Position numbers and translations under genes: made by a program. From MED-G17 sp963991985 (GTDB taxonomy: Bacteria; Bacteroidota; Bacteroidia; NS11-12g; UBA9320), in contig CAXDRX010000008.1 in the NCBI GenBank assembly GCA_963991985.1, positions 1-64,000 of the forward strand: DNA of 64,000 bases, written 5' to 3'. The notes under the pieces were generated by a model. The model worked only from the letters and a program-made list of their open reading frames with translations. It did no database searches and was not told where the DNA came from. This document shows, piece after piece, positions 26,799-35,629 of the stretch. The stretch's first letter is position 1. Each line of letters begins with the position of its first letter.

Positions 26799-28339
26799 AT
26801 TTTTTGAAATCTTAGGGTAAGCTTTGATCCTATTTGTGGCTTACTTTCTAAGTTAATTTTGCCTTCCAATAGTTCTACATAATTTTTTACTATGCTCAAT
26901 CCCAATCCTGTTCCCTCTATATTGATGGCCTTTTCTGTTCTAAAAAATTGTTCAAAGACTTGCTCTTGTTCCGCTTCAGACATGCCCATCCCTTGATCTT
27001 CTACAAGTATATGAATTTCATTGCCGACGTAAGCAGATTGAATAAATATTGTGGTATTCTCAGGACTATATTTGATGGCATTCGAAATCAAGTTGTTTAA
27101 AATATTGGTCAATATCCCGGGGTCAGAAATCATCGATTTTGCTTGAAGATTTAAATTGATTTGCTGCCCAATTTTCAGGGTGTTGGCAAAACTTTCTTTT
27201 ACTTCTTCTAAAAGATTGATCAAATTTATTTCTACCAAAACAGGCTTGTGTGCTCCTTGATTTATCTCTTCCAAAGAAAGAAATCTTTTGAGTATGTGGT
27301 TTAGATTTTCAACATTCCTGATAATTTTTTGAAAGTGCTTTTCACAGCTTTCTATCTGACCCAATTCTATGTAATTTTTCAAAAGATTGGTCGAAGTTCT
27401 TATTGTCGTTAAGGGTGTCTTAAATTCATGGGAAGCTGTTGCTACAAATCTTGATTTTATTTCATTCAAGCGTTTTTCTTTTTCCAGCATATTGGCCATT
27501 TTCTCGCTGGTTTTCTTCTCTTCAGTGATATCACTTTCGACAATAAGAAGATTTTTATTGAATTTTAGATTTTGATGCGGATCTATTTGAAAAGGAACTG
27601 CTAAAATTTCATAAACTTTGTCGTTTTGGTTGGCTTCCAATCGTGTTTCACTTTTGTGGAATGCTTCTTTAAGTTTTTTGTGCACATTGTCTCTGGTGGC
27701 TTTTTGGTCAAACTTATCCAAGTAGCTTGTTCCGATGAGCATTTGACTCTTGAGACCCATTTTGGCCAATTCTTTTCCTTCGGTAAAAAGGTAGATAAAA
27801 TCTTCATCGATAATGCTAATGATAAATTTAGGATAATTCTTTGCCATGGTAAGAAGCATTCGAGAGTTTTGCTCCAGTGTTTTGGTTCTTTCTGCAACCA
27901 AATTTTCCAAGTTGTACAAATAATCTTTTAACTTACCTTCTGCTTTTTTTCGCTCGCTTATGTCATGCACAAAACCTGTAAAATAGGTTGCATTTCCTAC
28001 CTTATGTTCACTTACTGAAAGCCTAAAGTCAAATTCTGAACCACTTTTTTTTAGTCCTTTAAGTTCTCTGCTGGTGCCGATGATTTTTGGAATATTCGTT
28101 TTTCGATAATTTTCAAGGTATTCATTGTGATTTTTATGATGAATACCACCCATAAGCATAGAAATATTTTGACCTAAGGTTTCTTCTTTTTTGTAACCAA
28201 AAAGATCAAGTGCTGCTGGATTGATTTCAATAATATTGCCCCGCTCATCAATTATAATGATCCCATCAATTGCACCCGTAAATGTGGACTCATAGATAGA
28301 ATTTGCCATCTTTGGGGCAAGATACTTTATTCTATTCAA
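26795..28339 (-). CDS. FixL-like haem-PAS oxygen-sensing histidine kinase
   Basis: 514 residues (an alternative ATG gives 504), no membrane helices, so cytosolic. PAS 1 (about 15-128) has the FixL signature: MLMGGIHHKNHNEYLENY with proximal haem His71, then IIGTSR with Arg91, exactly 20 residues apart as His200 and Arg220 are in B. japonicum FixL, and FTGFVHDISERKKAE. PAS 2 spans about 160-275. The kinase core follows with His304 in ATASHEFKTPLTT, an N box LISNAIKYSPENT and GTGLGLSIV. It should sense O2 (or NO/CO) and phosphorylate the overlapping regulator. Confidence 0.9.
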   Translation of the reverse strand: MNRIKYLAPKMANSIYESTFTGAIDGIIIIDERGNIIEINPAALDLFGYKKEETLGQNISMLMGGIHHKNHNEYLENYRKTNIPKIIGTSRELKGLKKSGSEFDFRLSVSEHKVGNATYFTGFVHDISERKKAEGKLKDYLYNLENLVAERTKTLEQNSRMLLTMAKNYPKFIISIIDEDFIYLFTEGKELAKMGLKSQMLIGTSYLDKFDQKATRDNVHKKLKEAFHKSETRLEANQNDKVYEILAVPFQIDPHQNLKFNKNLLIVESDITEEKKTSEKMANMLEKEKRLNEIKSRFVATASHEFKTPLTTIRTSTNLLKNYIELGQIESCEKHFQKIIRNVENLNHILKRFLSLEEINQGAHKPVLVEINLINLLEEVKESFANTLKIGQQINLNLQAKSMISDPGILTNILNNLISNAIKYSPENTTIFIQSAYVGNEIHILVEDQGMGMSEAEQEQVFEQFFRTEKAINIEGTGLGLSIVKNYVELLEGKINLESKPQIGSKLTLRFQKI

Positions 28340-28358
28340 TTACTTTCGTTTCTCAAAA

Positions 28359-29390
28359 ATGAATTATGATCTAGCATATGCTTTCTTAAGCAAGCTAAGT
28401 TCCAAAAAAATTGGGAATGCTTTTAAATTGTATGGAAGCTATTTTTTGTCCAAATGGACAAAAAGGAATTTTCATATGGGTATGCCCATGAGCCTCGCCA
28501 TTGAGCCAACAACATCTTGTAATTTGCGATGTCCTCAGTGTCCAAGTGGATTGCGCTCATTTACCAGAGAGACCGGTATGTTGGAAAAAAATGTATATGA
28601 AAAAGCCATTGATGAGCTGCATCCATATTTAACCCATCTCACCTTTTACTTTCAAGGTGAGCCATACCTAAATCCAAATTTTTTAGCGATGGTCAAATAT
28701 GCTCATGAAAAAAAAATATTTACCCATACTTCCACAAATGCCCATTTTTTGGATGAAAAAAAATCTCGGGAAACGGTTCAAAGCGGACTCAATCAAATTA
28801 TCATTTCCATAGATGGAATGACGGAAGAAAATTACAAAAAATATAGAATTGGGGGAAGTCTCGAGAAAGTTATTGAAGGAACCAAAAACTTATCGCAAGC
28901 CAAAAATGAGCTAAAGTCCAAAACGCCACATGTTGTATGGCAGTTTATTGCCTTTGAACACAATTTGCACGAAATACCTTTGGCAAAAAAAATGGCAAAA
29001 AAATACGGCGTCAATGAATTAAAAATCAAAAGTGCACAGATATATGATTTTGAAAACGGAAACGACCTAATTCCCAAAAAAGGCAAATGGTCTAGATATC
29101 AAAAAATAGGCGAACATTATGTAATCAAAAACAAAATGCTCAACCACTGTTGGCGAATGTGGCAATCTGCTGTTATTACCTGGGACGGCAATATGGTTCC
29201 TTGTTGTTTTGATAAAGATGCAAAATATACGATGGGAAACACCTTGCAAACAGAGATAAAAAATATTTGGGAAAACCCACAATATCAGTCTTTTAGGAAT
29301 CTAATCCTAAAGTCGAGAAAAAACATCGACATTTGTAAAAATTGCACAGAAGGCACAAAAATTTGGAGAAATAACCTTGCTGCAGAATAA
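28359..29390 (+). CDS. Radical SAM/SPASM domain protein
   Basis: 343 residues. The radical SAM cluster motif is CNLRCPQC (Cys54, Cys58, Cys61), followed by FYFQGEPYLNP. The C-terminal SPASM part has CWRMWQSAVITWDGNMVPCC and DICKNCTEG, giving cysteines for an auxiliary iron-sulfur cluster. SPASM enzymes often modify peptides or act as dehydrogenases, but no precursor peptide gene is adjacent. It diverges from the FixL-like kinase gene across about 20-50 bases, so its expression may be linked to that pair. Confidence 0.88.
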   Translation: MNYDLAYAFLSKLSSKKIGNAFKLYGSYFLSKWTKRNFHMGMPMSLAIEPTTSCNLRCPQCPSGLRSFTRETGMLEKNVYEKAIDELHPYLTHLTFYFQGEPYLNPNFLAMVKYAHEKKIFTHTSTNAHFLDEKKSRETVQSGLNQIIISIDGMTEENYKKYRIGGSLEKVIEGTKNLSQAKNELKSKTPHVVWQFIAFEHNLHEIPLAKKMAKKYGVNELKIKSAQIYDFENGNDLIPKKGKWSRYQKIGEHYVIKNKMLNHCWRMWQSAVITWDGNMVPCCFDKDAKYTMGNTLQTEIKNIWENPQYQSFRNLILKSRKNIDICKNCTEGTKIWRNNLAAE

Positions 29391-29468
29391 TTTCTTTGAA
29401 GGAAACAATTTTTTAATTTTCAGTTTAAATCTTATTATTGAACTATTGCAACCACATCACCATTAGAT

Positions 29469-30839
29469 ATGATTAAGAAATACAAACTCATTTTCTGCAC
29501 ACTCGCCCTTCTTTTGTTCTCTGCCGGTTTGGTAAAAGCGCAAAACGAAGTAAAACGTTTTGGTTTGGAGATTTCAGGCGGCGTAAGGGAGTACTCAGGC
29601 GATTTAGCAAACGACATATTTTTTGCCAAAAACCCTACCTATCAGGCATTGGGTGGTGCCTTGAGTATGTATTACAACAAAAATTTTGATTTTACTGTTT
29701 TTGGTTCTGTAGGGAATTTGGGTTATCAAAAAAGAAATCGACTAAATCCCATTTCTTTTCATGCCCGTGTTTTGGATCTTGTAGGTGGCTTACGTTATAA
29801 ATTAAACAATGACGTTCTATTGCCCGCCGACTCAAGAATTCGACCTTTTGTTCAAGCAGGCTTGGGGTATGTTCAGTATTCTTCAAAAATCAAAACCAAC
29901 AATGAATATTTGCAAGAAAAAGGACAAAATGTGATTGACCCAAACGACAGGGAAAGCTGGAGAACTGCTCACAAATTGCACTTTGCAGCTGGTTTAGGAA
30001 TAAGATATGCTCTTTCTGATCAACTTGATCTTTTGGCTCAATCGAGATTCAATATGTTGTTTGACGATTATATAGACGGTGCGCCTCATCATTCCGTTGG
30101 TCCTTCCATCAAAAAATACAACGACATGTACCTCTATCACTCCGCTGGTTTAGTTATTAATTTCAATTATGGCAAAAGCAATTGGAGGGTGAAAGAAGAC
30201 GAAGAGGAAATACCTGAAGAAATTTTAGAAAAAACAGAAGAAGCCGCAAACAATATCTTCTTTGAATTGGCAAGTTGGGATATCAAAGAAGAAAGTTTTG
30301 ACGATTTGGATACTATCGTTTCAATTTTACTTGCCTACCCAACCATTAATTTATTGGTAGAAGGCCATACAGACAATGCGGGTACTGCTGAACTCAATAT
30401 GATTATTTCAAAGAAGAGAGCCAATGCGGTAAGAGATTACATCATCAGTCATGGGGTTTCAGAATCGAGGGTTTTTGCTGAAGGTTATGGGCAAACACAA
30501 CCCATCGCAGACAACAGTACAGAGAAGGGTAGAGCCATCAACCGCCGAGTTCGTATGAAATTGTTTTATGATGCCTCCGCCGAAAAAGTTGAAGAAACAA
30601 CCGAAATCATTGAAGATATCAATGGTGGAGAGGAAAATGATTCTAAGAAAGAAAAAAAGAAGAAAAAAGAAAAGACAAAGAAATCAAAAGACAAAATAGA
30701 AGAAACTTCGGATACAGAATCTGTCGAAGAAAATACCGAAGTAGTTGAGGAAGTAAAACCCTCAAAGAAGGAAAAAAAGAAGAAAAAAGAAAAGACAAAG
30801 AAGGATTCCGAAGAAAACATCGAAGATTCGGAAGGCTAA
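29469..30839 (+). CDS. OmpA family outer-membrane protein with lysine-rich tail
   Basis: 456 residues. Signal peptide to LVKAQ, then a roughly 200-residue beta-barrel-like domain (LEISGGVREYSGDLAND, LGGALSMYYNK, FAAGLGIRYAL). The OmpA peptidoglycan-binding domain follows at about 260-372 (LLVEGHTDNAGTAELN, SKKRANAVRDYI, GYGQTQPIADN, NRRVRMKLF). The last 75 residues are low complexity with two KEKKKKKEKTKK blocks. It likely ties outer membrane to cell wall. The tail is unusual after an OmpA domain. Confidence 0.88.
   Translation: MIKKYKLIFCTLALLLFSAGLVKAQNEVKRFGLEISGGVREYSGDLANDIFFAKNPTYQALGGALSMYYNKNFDFTVFGSVGNLGYQKRNRLNPISFHARVLDLVGGLRYKLNNDVLLPADSRIRPFVQAGLGYVQYSSKIKTNNEYLQEKGQNVIDPNDRESWRTAHKLHFAAGLGIRYALSDQLDLLAQSRFNMLFDDYIDGAPHHSVGPSIKKYNDMYLYHSAGLVINFNYGKSNWRVKEDEEEIPEEILEKTEEAANNIFFELASWDIKEESFDDLDTIVSILLAYPTINLLVEGHTDNAGTAELNMIISKKRANAVRDYIISHGVSESRVFAEGYGQTQPIADNSTEKGRAINRRVRMKLFYDASAEKVEETTEIIEDINGGEENDSKKEKKKKKEKTKKSKDKIEETSDTESVEENTEVVEEVKPSKKEKKKKKEKTKKDSEENIEDSEG
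30651..30802 (+). repeat. Two 32-bp purine-rich direct repeats in the OmpA-family gene
   Basis: Identical 32-base A/G-rich units at 30651-30682 and 30771-30802, exactly 120 bases (40 codons) apart. Each encodes EKKKKKEKTKK. The in-frame spacing suggests an internal duplication that has since diverged between the copies. Confidence 0.85.
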
Positions 30840-30847
30840 CAACACTT

Positions 30848-30897
30848 CTAGAAACAAAAAGACCCAATTGAAATCAATTGGGTCTTTTTGTTTCTAG
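30848..30897. terminator. Bidirectional terminator, 24-bp inverted repeat
   Basis: A perfect 24-base inverted repeat (30848-30871 and 30874-30897) between the convergent ompA-like and uvrB genes. CAAAAAGACCC on one arm and GGGTCTTTTTG on the other supply T-tracts on both strands. Its right arm encodes the last residues of UvrB. Confidence 0.9.
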
Positions 30898-32901
30898 CCG
30901 ATACATCTCATCTCTCAAACGGGCGGCTTCCATAAAATCCATCTCTTTGGCAGCCTTCATCATCCTTTTTCTTGTCTGTTCAATTGCTTTTTCTAAATTT
31001 TCGGGTGATAAATAATCCGTTATTGGATCTGCCGCCAAGAGACTCATTTCGGGATTGGATTTGTATTTTTTGTCTTCCTTCTGTGGCTTGTAATTGTCTA
31101 CGACACGTGTTTGGTCAAAAATTTCCGCTTTGGTTTTCCGTATTGTTTTGGGAACAATTCCCATTTCTATATTGTATTGCGTTTGGATTTCTCTTCTTCT
31201 GTTGGTCTCTTCTAATGTCTTTTGGATCGATTCTGTTATTTCATCTGCATACATTATTACTCTACCTTCTGCATTCCTAGCTGCCCTGCCAATGGTCTGA
31301 GTCAAGGACCTTTCAGAACGCAAAAATCCCTCTTTGTCTGCATCTAAGATAGCAACCAAAGAAACCTCCGGCAAATCCAAACCTTCCCTTAAAAGATTTA
31401 CGCCTACCAAGACATCTATCTCTCCCAAACGCAAAGAGCGTAAAATTTCAACTCGATCTAAGGTTTTTATTTCCGAATGAATGTAGGCAGATTTTACTTT
31501 TAATTTATGCAAATATTTGTGCAGCTCTTCGGCCATTCTTTTTGTCAATGTAGTAACCAAAATACGGTCTCCTTTTTTTACTGTTTCATCAATTTCTTCC
31601 AGCAAATCGTCTACTTGATTCCCACAAGGACGAATGTCTATAGGAGGATCTAGCAAACCTGTTGGACGTATAATTTGCTCTACAACTAGTCCTTCTGATT
31701 TTTGAATTTCATAATCTGCTGGAGTAGCACTAACGTATATTGTTTGGGGTGTTAATGACTCAAACTCTTCAAATTTTAATGGCCTATTGTCTATTGCTGC
31801 TGGGAGTCTGAAGCCATATTCCACCAAATTTTGTTTTCTTGCTCTATCTCCTCCAAACATCCCGCGAACTTGAGGAATGGTAACATGACTTTCATCAACC
31901 ATCAGCAAAAAATCTTTGGGAAAATAATCTAACAAACAGAAAGGTCTTTCTCCAGGGTTTCTTCTGTCAAAATACCGGCTATAATTTTCAATTCCACTGC
32001 AGTATCCAAGCTCTCTCATCATCTCCAAGTCATAATTTGTTCGCTCTTCCAAACGCTTTGATTCCAAAAATTTACCCAAATCATTAAAATATTGGGTTTG
32101 CGCCACCAAATCATCTTGGATTTCCTTGATTACATTTTGCAAACGATCCTTAGGAGTGACGAATAAATTTGCAGGAAATATGGCGATGTGATCATAGCTA
32201 TGTATGGTCAATCCTGACTTAGGATTAAAACTGTGAATCTCTTCCAACTCATTTCCAAAAAAAGACAAGCGCACGCCTAGATCTTCATAAGCTAGATAAA
32301 TATCTACTGTATCTCCATTTACCCTAAAGTTTCCGCGCTCAAACTGTCCCGTTGTTCTAGAATACAAGGACTCTACTAGAGCATACAAAACTGCTTCTCT
32401 TGAAATTATTTGCCCCTTTTCCAGCCGAATAATACTTTCTTCATAGTCATTGGGATTCCCAGCACCATAAATACAGGAAACAGAGGCCAAAACAATGACA
32501 TCCCTTCTCCCGGACAGCAGGCTTGAAGTTGTCTTTAATCTTAATTTTTCAATTTCATCATTGATTTGTAGGTCTTTTTCAATATAAACATTGCTGGAAG
32601 GAATGTATGCTTCTGGCTGATAATAGTCGTAGTAACTCACAAAATATTCCACTGCATTTTCAGGAAAAAATTGTTTGAATTCACCATACAATTGCGCCAC
32701 AAGTGTTTTGTTATGACTAATAATTAAGGTTGGTTTTTGTACCGATTGAATTACATTGGCCATGGTGAATGTTTTTCCCGAACCGGTTACACCCAATAGG
32801 GTTTGTGCTGGCAAGTTTTGATTTAATCCGTCTACCAAGGTTTTTATAGCTTGTGGTTGGTCACCACTTGGTTGAAAATCAGAAACAAGCCGAAATTTCA
32901 T
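30874..32901 (-). CDS. uvrB: Excinuclease ABC subunit B
   Basis: 675 residues, normal length. Walker A GVTGSGKTFTMANV, the beta-hairpin region YYDYYQPEAYIP, helicase motifs VDESHVTIPQ and TIGRAARNAEGRVI, and the C-terminal UVR motif (LEKAIEQTRKRMMKAAKEMD) are all present. UvrB verifies DNA damage and loads UvrC in nucleotide excision repair. The final codons overlap the terminator hairpin. Confidence 0.97.
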   Translation of the reverse strand: MKFRLVSDFQPSGDQPQAIKTLVDGLNQNLPAQTLLGVTGSGKTFTMANVIQSVQKPTLIISHNKTLVAQLYGEFKQFFPENAVEYFVSYYDYYQPEAYIPSSNVYIEKDLQINDEIEKLRLKTTSSLLSGRRDVIVLASVSCIYGAGNPNDYEESIIRLEKGQIISREAVLYALVESLYSRTTGQFERGNFRVNGDTVDIYLAYEDLGVRLSFFGNELEEIHSFNPKSGLTIHSYDHIAIFPANLFVTPKDRLQNVIKEIQDDLVAQTQYFNDLGKFLESKRLEERTNYDLEMMRELGYCSGIENYSRYFDRRNPGERPFCLLDYFPKDFLLMVDESHVTIPQVRGMFGGDRARKQNLVEYGFRLPAAIDNRPLKFEEFESLTPQTIYVSATPADYEIQKSEGLVVEQIIRPTGLLDPPIDIRPCGNQVDDLLEEIDETVKKGDRILVTTLTKRMAEELHKYLHKLKVKSAYIHSEIKTLDRVEILRSLRLGEIDVLVGVNLLREGLDLPEVSLVAILDADKEGFLRSERSLTQTIGRAARNAEGRVIMYADEITESIQKTLEETNRRREIQTQYNIEMGIVPKTIRKTKAEIFDQTRVVDNYKPQKEDKKYKSNPEMSLLAADPITDYLSPENLEKAIEQTRKRMMKAAKEMDFMEAARLRDEMYRLETKRPN

Positions 32902-32947
32902 TGTATATGTAAAACTAATGAAAAGCGATTGTGTTGGTATCTGTAAG

Positions 32948-33628
32948 ATGAAAAAAGCTATTTTGATAGGCGGAACTTCTGGAATTGGGCATGCTCTGGT
33001 GCAACATTTGGTACAAAACCAATGGGAAGTTCACATAATGAGCCGAAAAGCAGACGAGAAAAATTCTTATGGACAGATAAATTATCACACACTTGATATT
33101 TTAGACGAGAGCCCATCATTTCCAGAAATCAATGCCATCGATGGTTTTGTTTACTTACCGGGAAGTATAAATTTAAAACCATTCCGATCTTTAAAACCAG
33201 CATTTTTTTTGGCTGACTTACAAATCAACCTTCTGGGAGCAGTCAAAGCTTTACAACATTTTTCTCCCAATTTTAATGAAGGGGCAAGCAGCGTTTTGTT
33301 CAGTACGGTTGCTGTGCAAAGAGGCATGGCTTTCCATAGCTCTATAGCATCTTCCAAAGGAGCAATTGAAGGTCTGGTAAGGTCTTTGGCCGCTGAATGG
33401 GCACCCAAATATAGAATCAATTGTGTGGCGCCTTCTCTCACCAACACACCACTTGCAGAGCGTCTTTTGAAAAACGAAAAAATGCAGGAAGCTGCCAAAG
33501 AAAGACATCCACTAAAAACCATTGGAACACCAGAGGATATGGCACTCTCTACTTTATTTCTTCTGTCTGAACAAAGTAGATTTATGACGGGCCAAGTTTT
33601 GGGAGTGGATGGCGGGCTTTCTGGCTAA
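32948..33628 (+). CDS. Short-chain dehydrogenase/reductase family protein lacking the catalytic Tyr
   Basis: 226 residues from ATG 32948 (in-frame ATG 32918 would add ten residues). The Rossmann loop GGTSGIG is intact, as are the C-terminal IGTPEDMA and GVDGG. The catalytic YxxxK motif reads IASSK (Ile133...Lys137), so the Tyr is missing; the Ser region is FST. It may bind NAD(P) without ordinary SDR catalysis. The stop overlaps the convergent metG stop by four bases. Confidence 0.85.
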   Translation: MKKAILIGGTSGIGHALVQHLVQNQWEVHIMSRKADEKNSYGQINYHTLDILDESPSFPEINAIDGFVYLPGSINLKPFRSLKPAFFLADLQINLLGAVKALQHFSPNFNEGASSVLFSTVAVQRGMAFHSSIASSKGAIEGLVRSLAAEWAPKYRINCVAPSLTNTPLAERLLKNEKMQEAAKERHPLKTIGTPEDMALSTLFLLSEQSRFMTGQVLGVDGGLSG

Positions 33629-35613
33629 CTTACCCTACTTCCGTTGTCAATCTTGCTAGCTGGTTGACTAAAATGCAAACCTTTGTCTGAGTTTTCAGCC
33701 ATCAAAATCATTCCTTGACTTTGAATTCCTCTGATTTTTCTCGGCGCCAAGTTGCAGACCACGGTAACTTGTTGACCAATGATTGAGTTTGGATCAAAGT
33801 GTTCAGCAATGCCCGAAACAATGGTTCTTTTTTCTGCACCCATGTCTATTTGTAGACAGAGTAGTTTGTCTGCTTTTTCTACTTTATGTGCCTCAATAAT
33901 TGTTCCTATTCTTAAATCTAGTTTATTAAAATCTTCAAATGAAATTTCTTCTTTATACATTGTTTTTTTAGGTGTTTTTGGGTGTAACTTATCTATCTGT
34001 TTTTGTATTTCAGCATCTTCAATTTTTTCAAAAAGCAAGGATCCCTGGTTAATTTGATGACCATGCTTTAAAGAATTTCCTAAGCTTATATTGAGTGTTT
34101 CCGCCAATTTTCTTCCAGTATTGGGCAAAAATATTTGCGCATAGCTTTGAATTTTTTCCACCAACTTTAGGCAAGTAAACAAACAATTTTCAACCTCCGA
34201 TGGCAATTCCTTGCTTTTCCATTTCTTCCACGGCTCTTCGTCCTGTAAATATTTATTCCCCACTCTTGCCAAATCCATGAAAGCGGTCATGGCTTGTCTA
34301 AATTCAAAATTCGCAAGCGAAACATCAATCTTCTCAGCAGTTTCAGTCACATTTTTTTCTACAATATCATCCATTTTCCCCATAGGAATACGCCCATTAA
34401 AATATTTATTGGTTAAAACCACTACTCTATTGATGAAATTTCCCAAAATAGCAACAAGCTCATTGTTCACTCTGGCTTGAAAATCTTTCCAAGTAAAATC
34501 AGCATCATTTTTTTCTGGCATGATGGAGGTGAGCACATACCTCAATTCGTCCACCTTATTGGGGAAATCTCTAAGGTAATCATTTACCCAAATGGCGTGA
34601 TTGCGGGAGGTAGAAAACTTTTGACCCTCAAGATTTAAAAACTCATTGGCAGGTATATATTTGGGTAAAATGTAGTCCCCATGGGATTGAAGCATTGCTG
34701 GAAAAATTAGGCAATGAAAAACAATATTGTCTTTGCCTATAAAATGGACCAATTCGGTTTGGCTGCCTTTCCAGTAGTCCGACCAATTTTCTGTTAACTC
34801 TTCTGTCATAGAAATATAGCCAATTGGCGCATCAAACCAAACATACATTACTTTTCCTTCTGCGTTCTCAACGGGCACTGGAATACCCCATTCCAAATCT
34901 CTTGTCATTGCTCTTGGTTTTAAACCCTCATTTAGCCAACTTTTGCATTGGCCATAAACATGTGCTTTTAGATTGGGTTTTAGGGTTTCAATGTATTCGT
35001 CAAGAAACTTACTTTGAATTTCATCAAGAGGTAGAAACCAGTTTTTTGTCTTTTTTAAAATTGGTTTTTCACCACTCAAGGTTGATTTTGGATGCAATAG
35101 ATCTAAAGGACTTAGTGATTTGCCACAAGCTTCACACTGATCTCCATACGCATTTTCAAAATGACAATTGGGACATTCTCCCGTAATATATCTATCCGCT
35201 AGGAATTGCTTGGCCGATGGATCATAATACTGTTCGGTTTCTTTTTCTTTGAAGACGCCTTTTTCGAGTAGATTTTTAAAAAACGATTGTGATCTTAAAT
35301 GATGTGTTTTTGAAGTGGTTCTAGAAAATACATCGAAGTTTATGTCTAATCCTTGAAAGGATTTTTTGATGTCATCATGGTAGTAGTCAACCACCTCTTT
35401 GGGAGTTTTTCCTTCCTTTTTGGCCCGAATGGTAATTGGAACCCCATGTTCATCTGTCCCACAAATAAACTTTACATCTGCATTTTGCTTTTTTCTTAGA
35501 AACCGAACATACAAATCGGCTGGCAAATAAGCCCCAGCAATATGACCAATGTGTAAAGGCCCATTTGCATAAGGCAGTGCGGAAGTAACCAAATATTTTT
35601 TCCTGTGGCCCAT
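33625..35613 (-). CDS. metG: Methionyl-tRNA synthetase
   Basis: 662 residues from ATG 35613; the open frame upstream is not conserved. HIGH-type signature YANGPLHIGHIAGAY, a four-cysteine zinc knuckle (CPNCHFENAYGDQCEAC), and KMSKS-type KFSTS. A C-terminal EMAP/Trbp111-like tRNA-binding domain begins near DLRIGTIIEAHKVEKADKLL. It charges tRNA-Met. The transporter gene ends 16 bases upstream on the same strand. Confidence 0.97.
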   Translation of the reverse strand: MGHRKKYLVTSALPYANGPLHIGHIAGAYLPADLYVRFLRKKQNADVKFICGTDEHGVPITIRAKKEGKTPKEVVDYYHDDIKKSFQGLDINFDVFSRTTSKTHHLRSQSFFKNLLEKGVFKEKETEQYYDPSAKQFLADRYITGECPNCHFENAYGDQCEACGKSLSPLDLLHPKSTLSGEKPILKKTKNWFLPLDEIQSKFLDEYIETLKPNLKAHVYGQCKSWLNEGLKPRAMTRDLEWGIPVPVENAEGKVMYVWFDAPIGYISMTEELTENWSDYWKGSQTELVHFIGKDNIVFHCLIFPAMLQSHGDYILPKYIPANEFLNLEGQKFSTSRNHAIWVNDYLRDFPNKVDELRYVLTSIMPEKNDADFTWKDFQARVNNELVAILGNFINRVVVLTNKYFNGRIPMGKMDDIVEKNVTETAEKIDVSLANFEFRQAMTAFMDLARVGNKYLQDEEPWKKWKSKELPSEVENCLFTCLKLVEKIQSYAQIFLPNTGRKLAETLNISLGNSLKHGHQINQGSLLFEKIEDAEIQKQIDKLHPKTPKKTMYKEEISFEDFNKLDLRIGTIIEAHKVEKADKLLCLQIDMGAEKRTIVSGIAEHFDPNSIIGQQVTVVCNLAPRKIRGIQSQGMILMAENSDKGLHFSQPASKIDNGSRVS

Positions 35614-35629
35614 GGGTTCAAAAGTAGTG

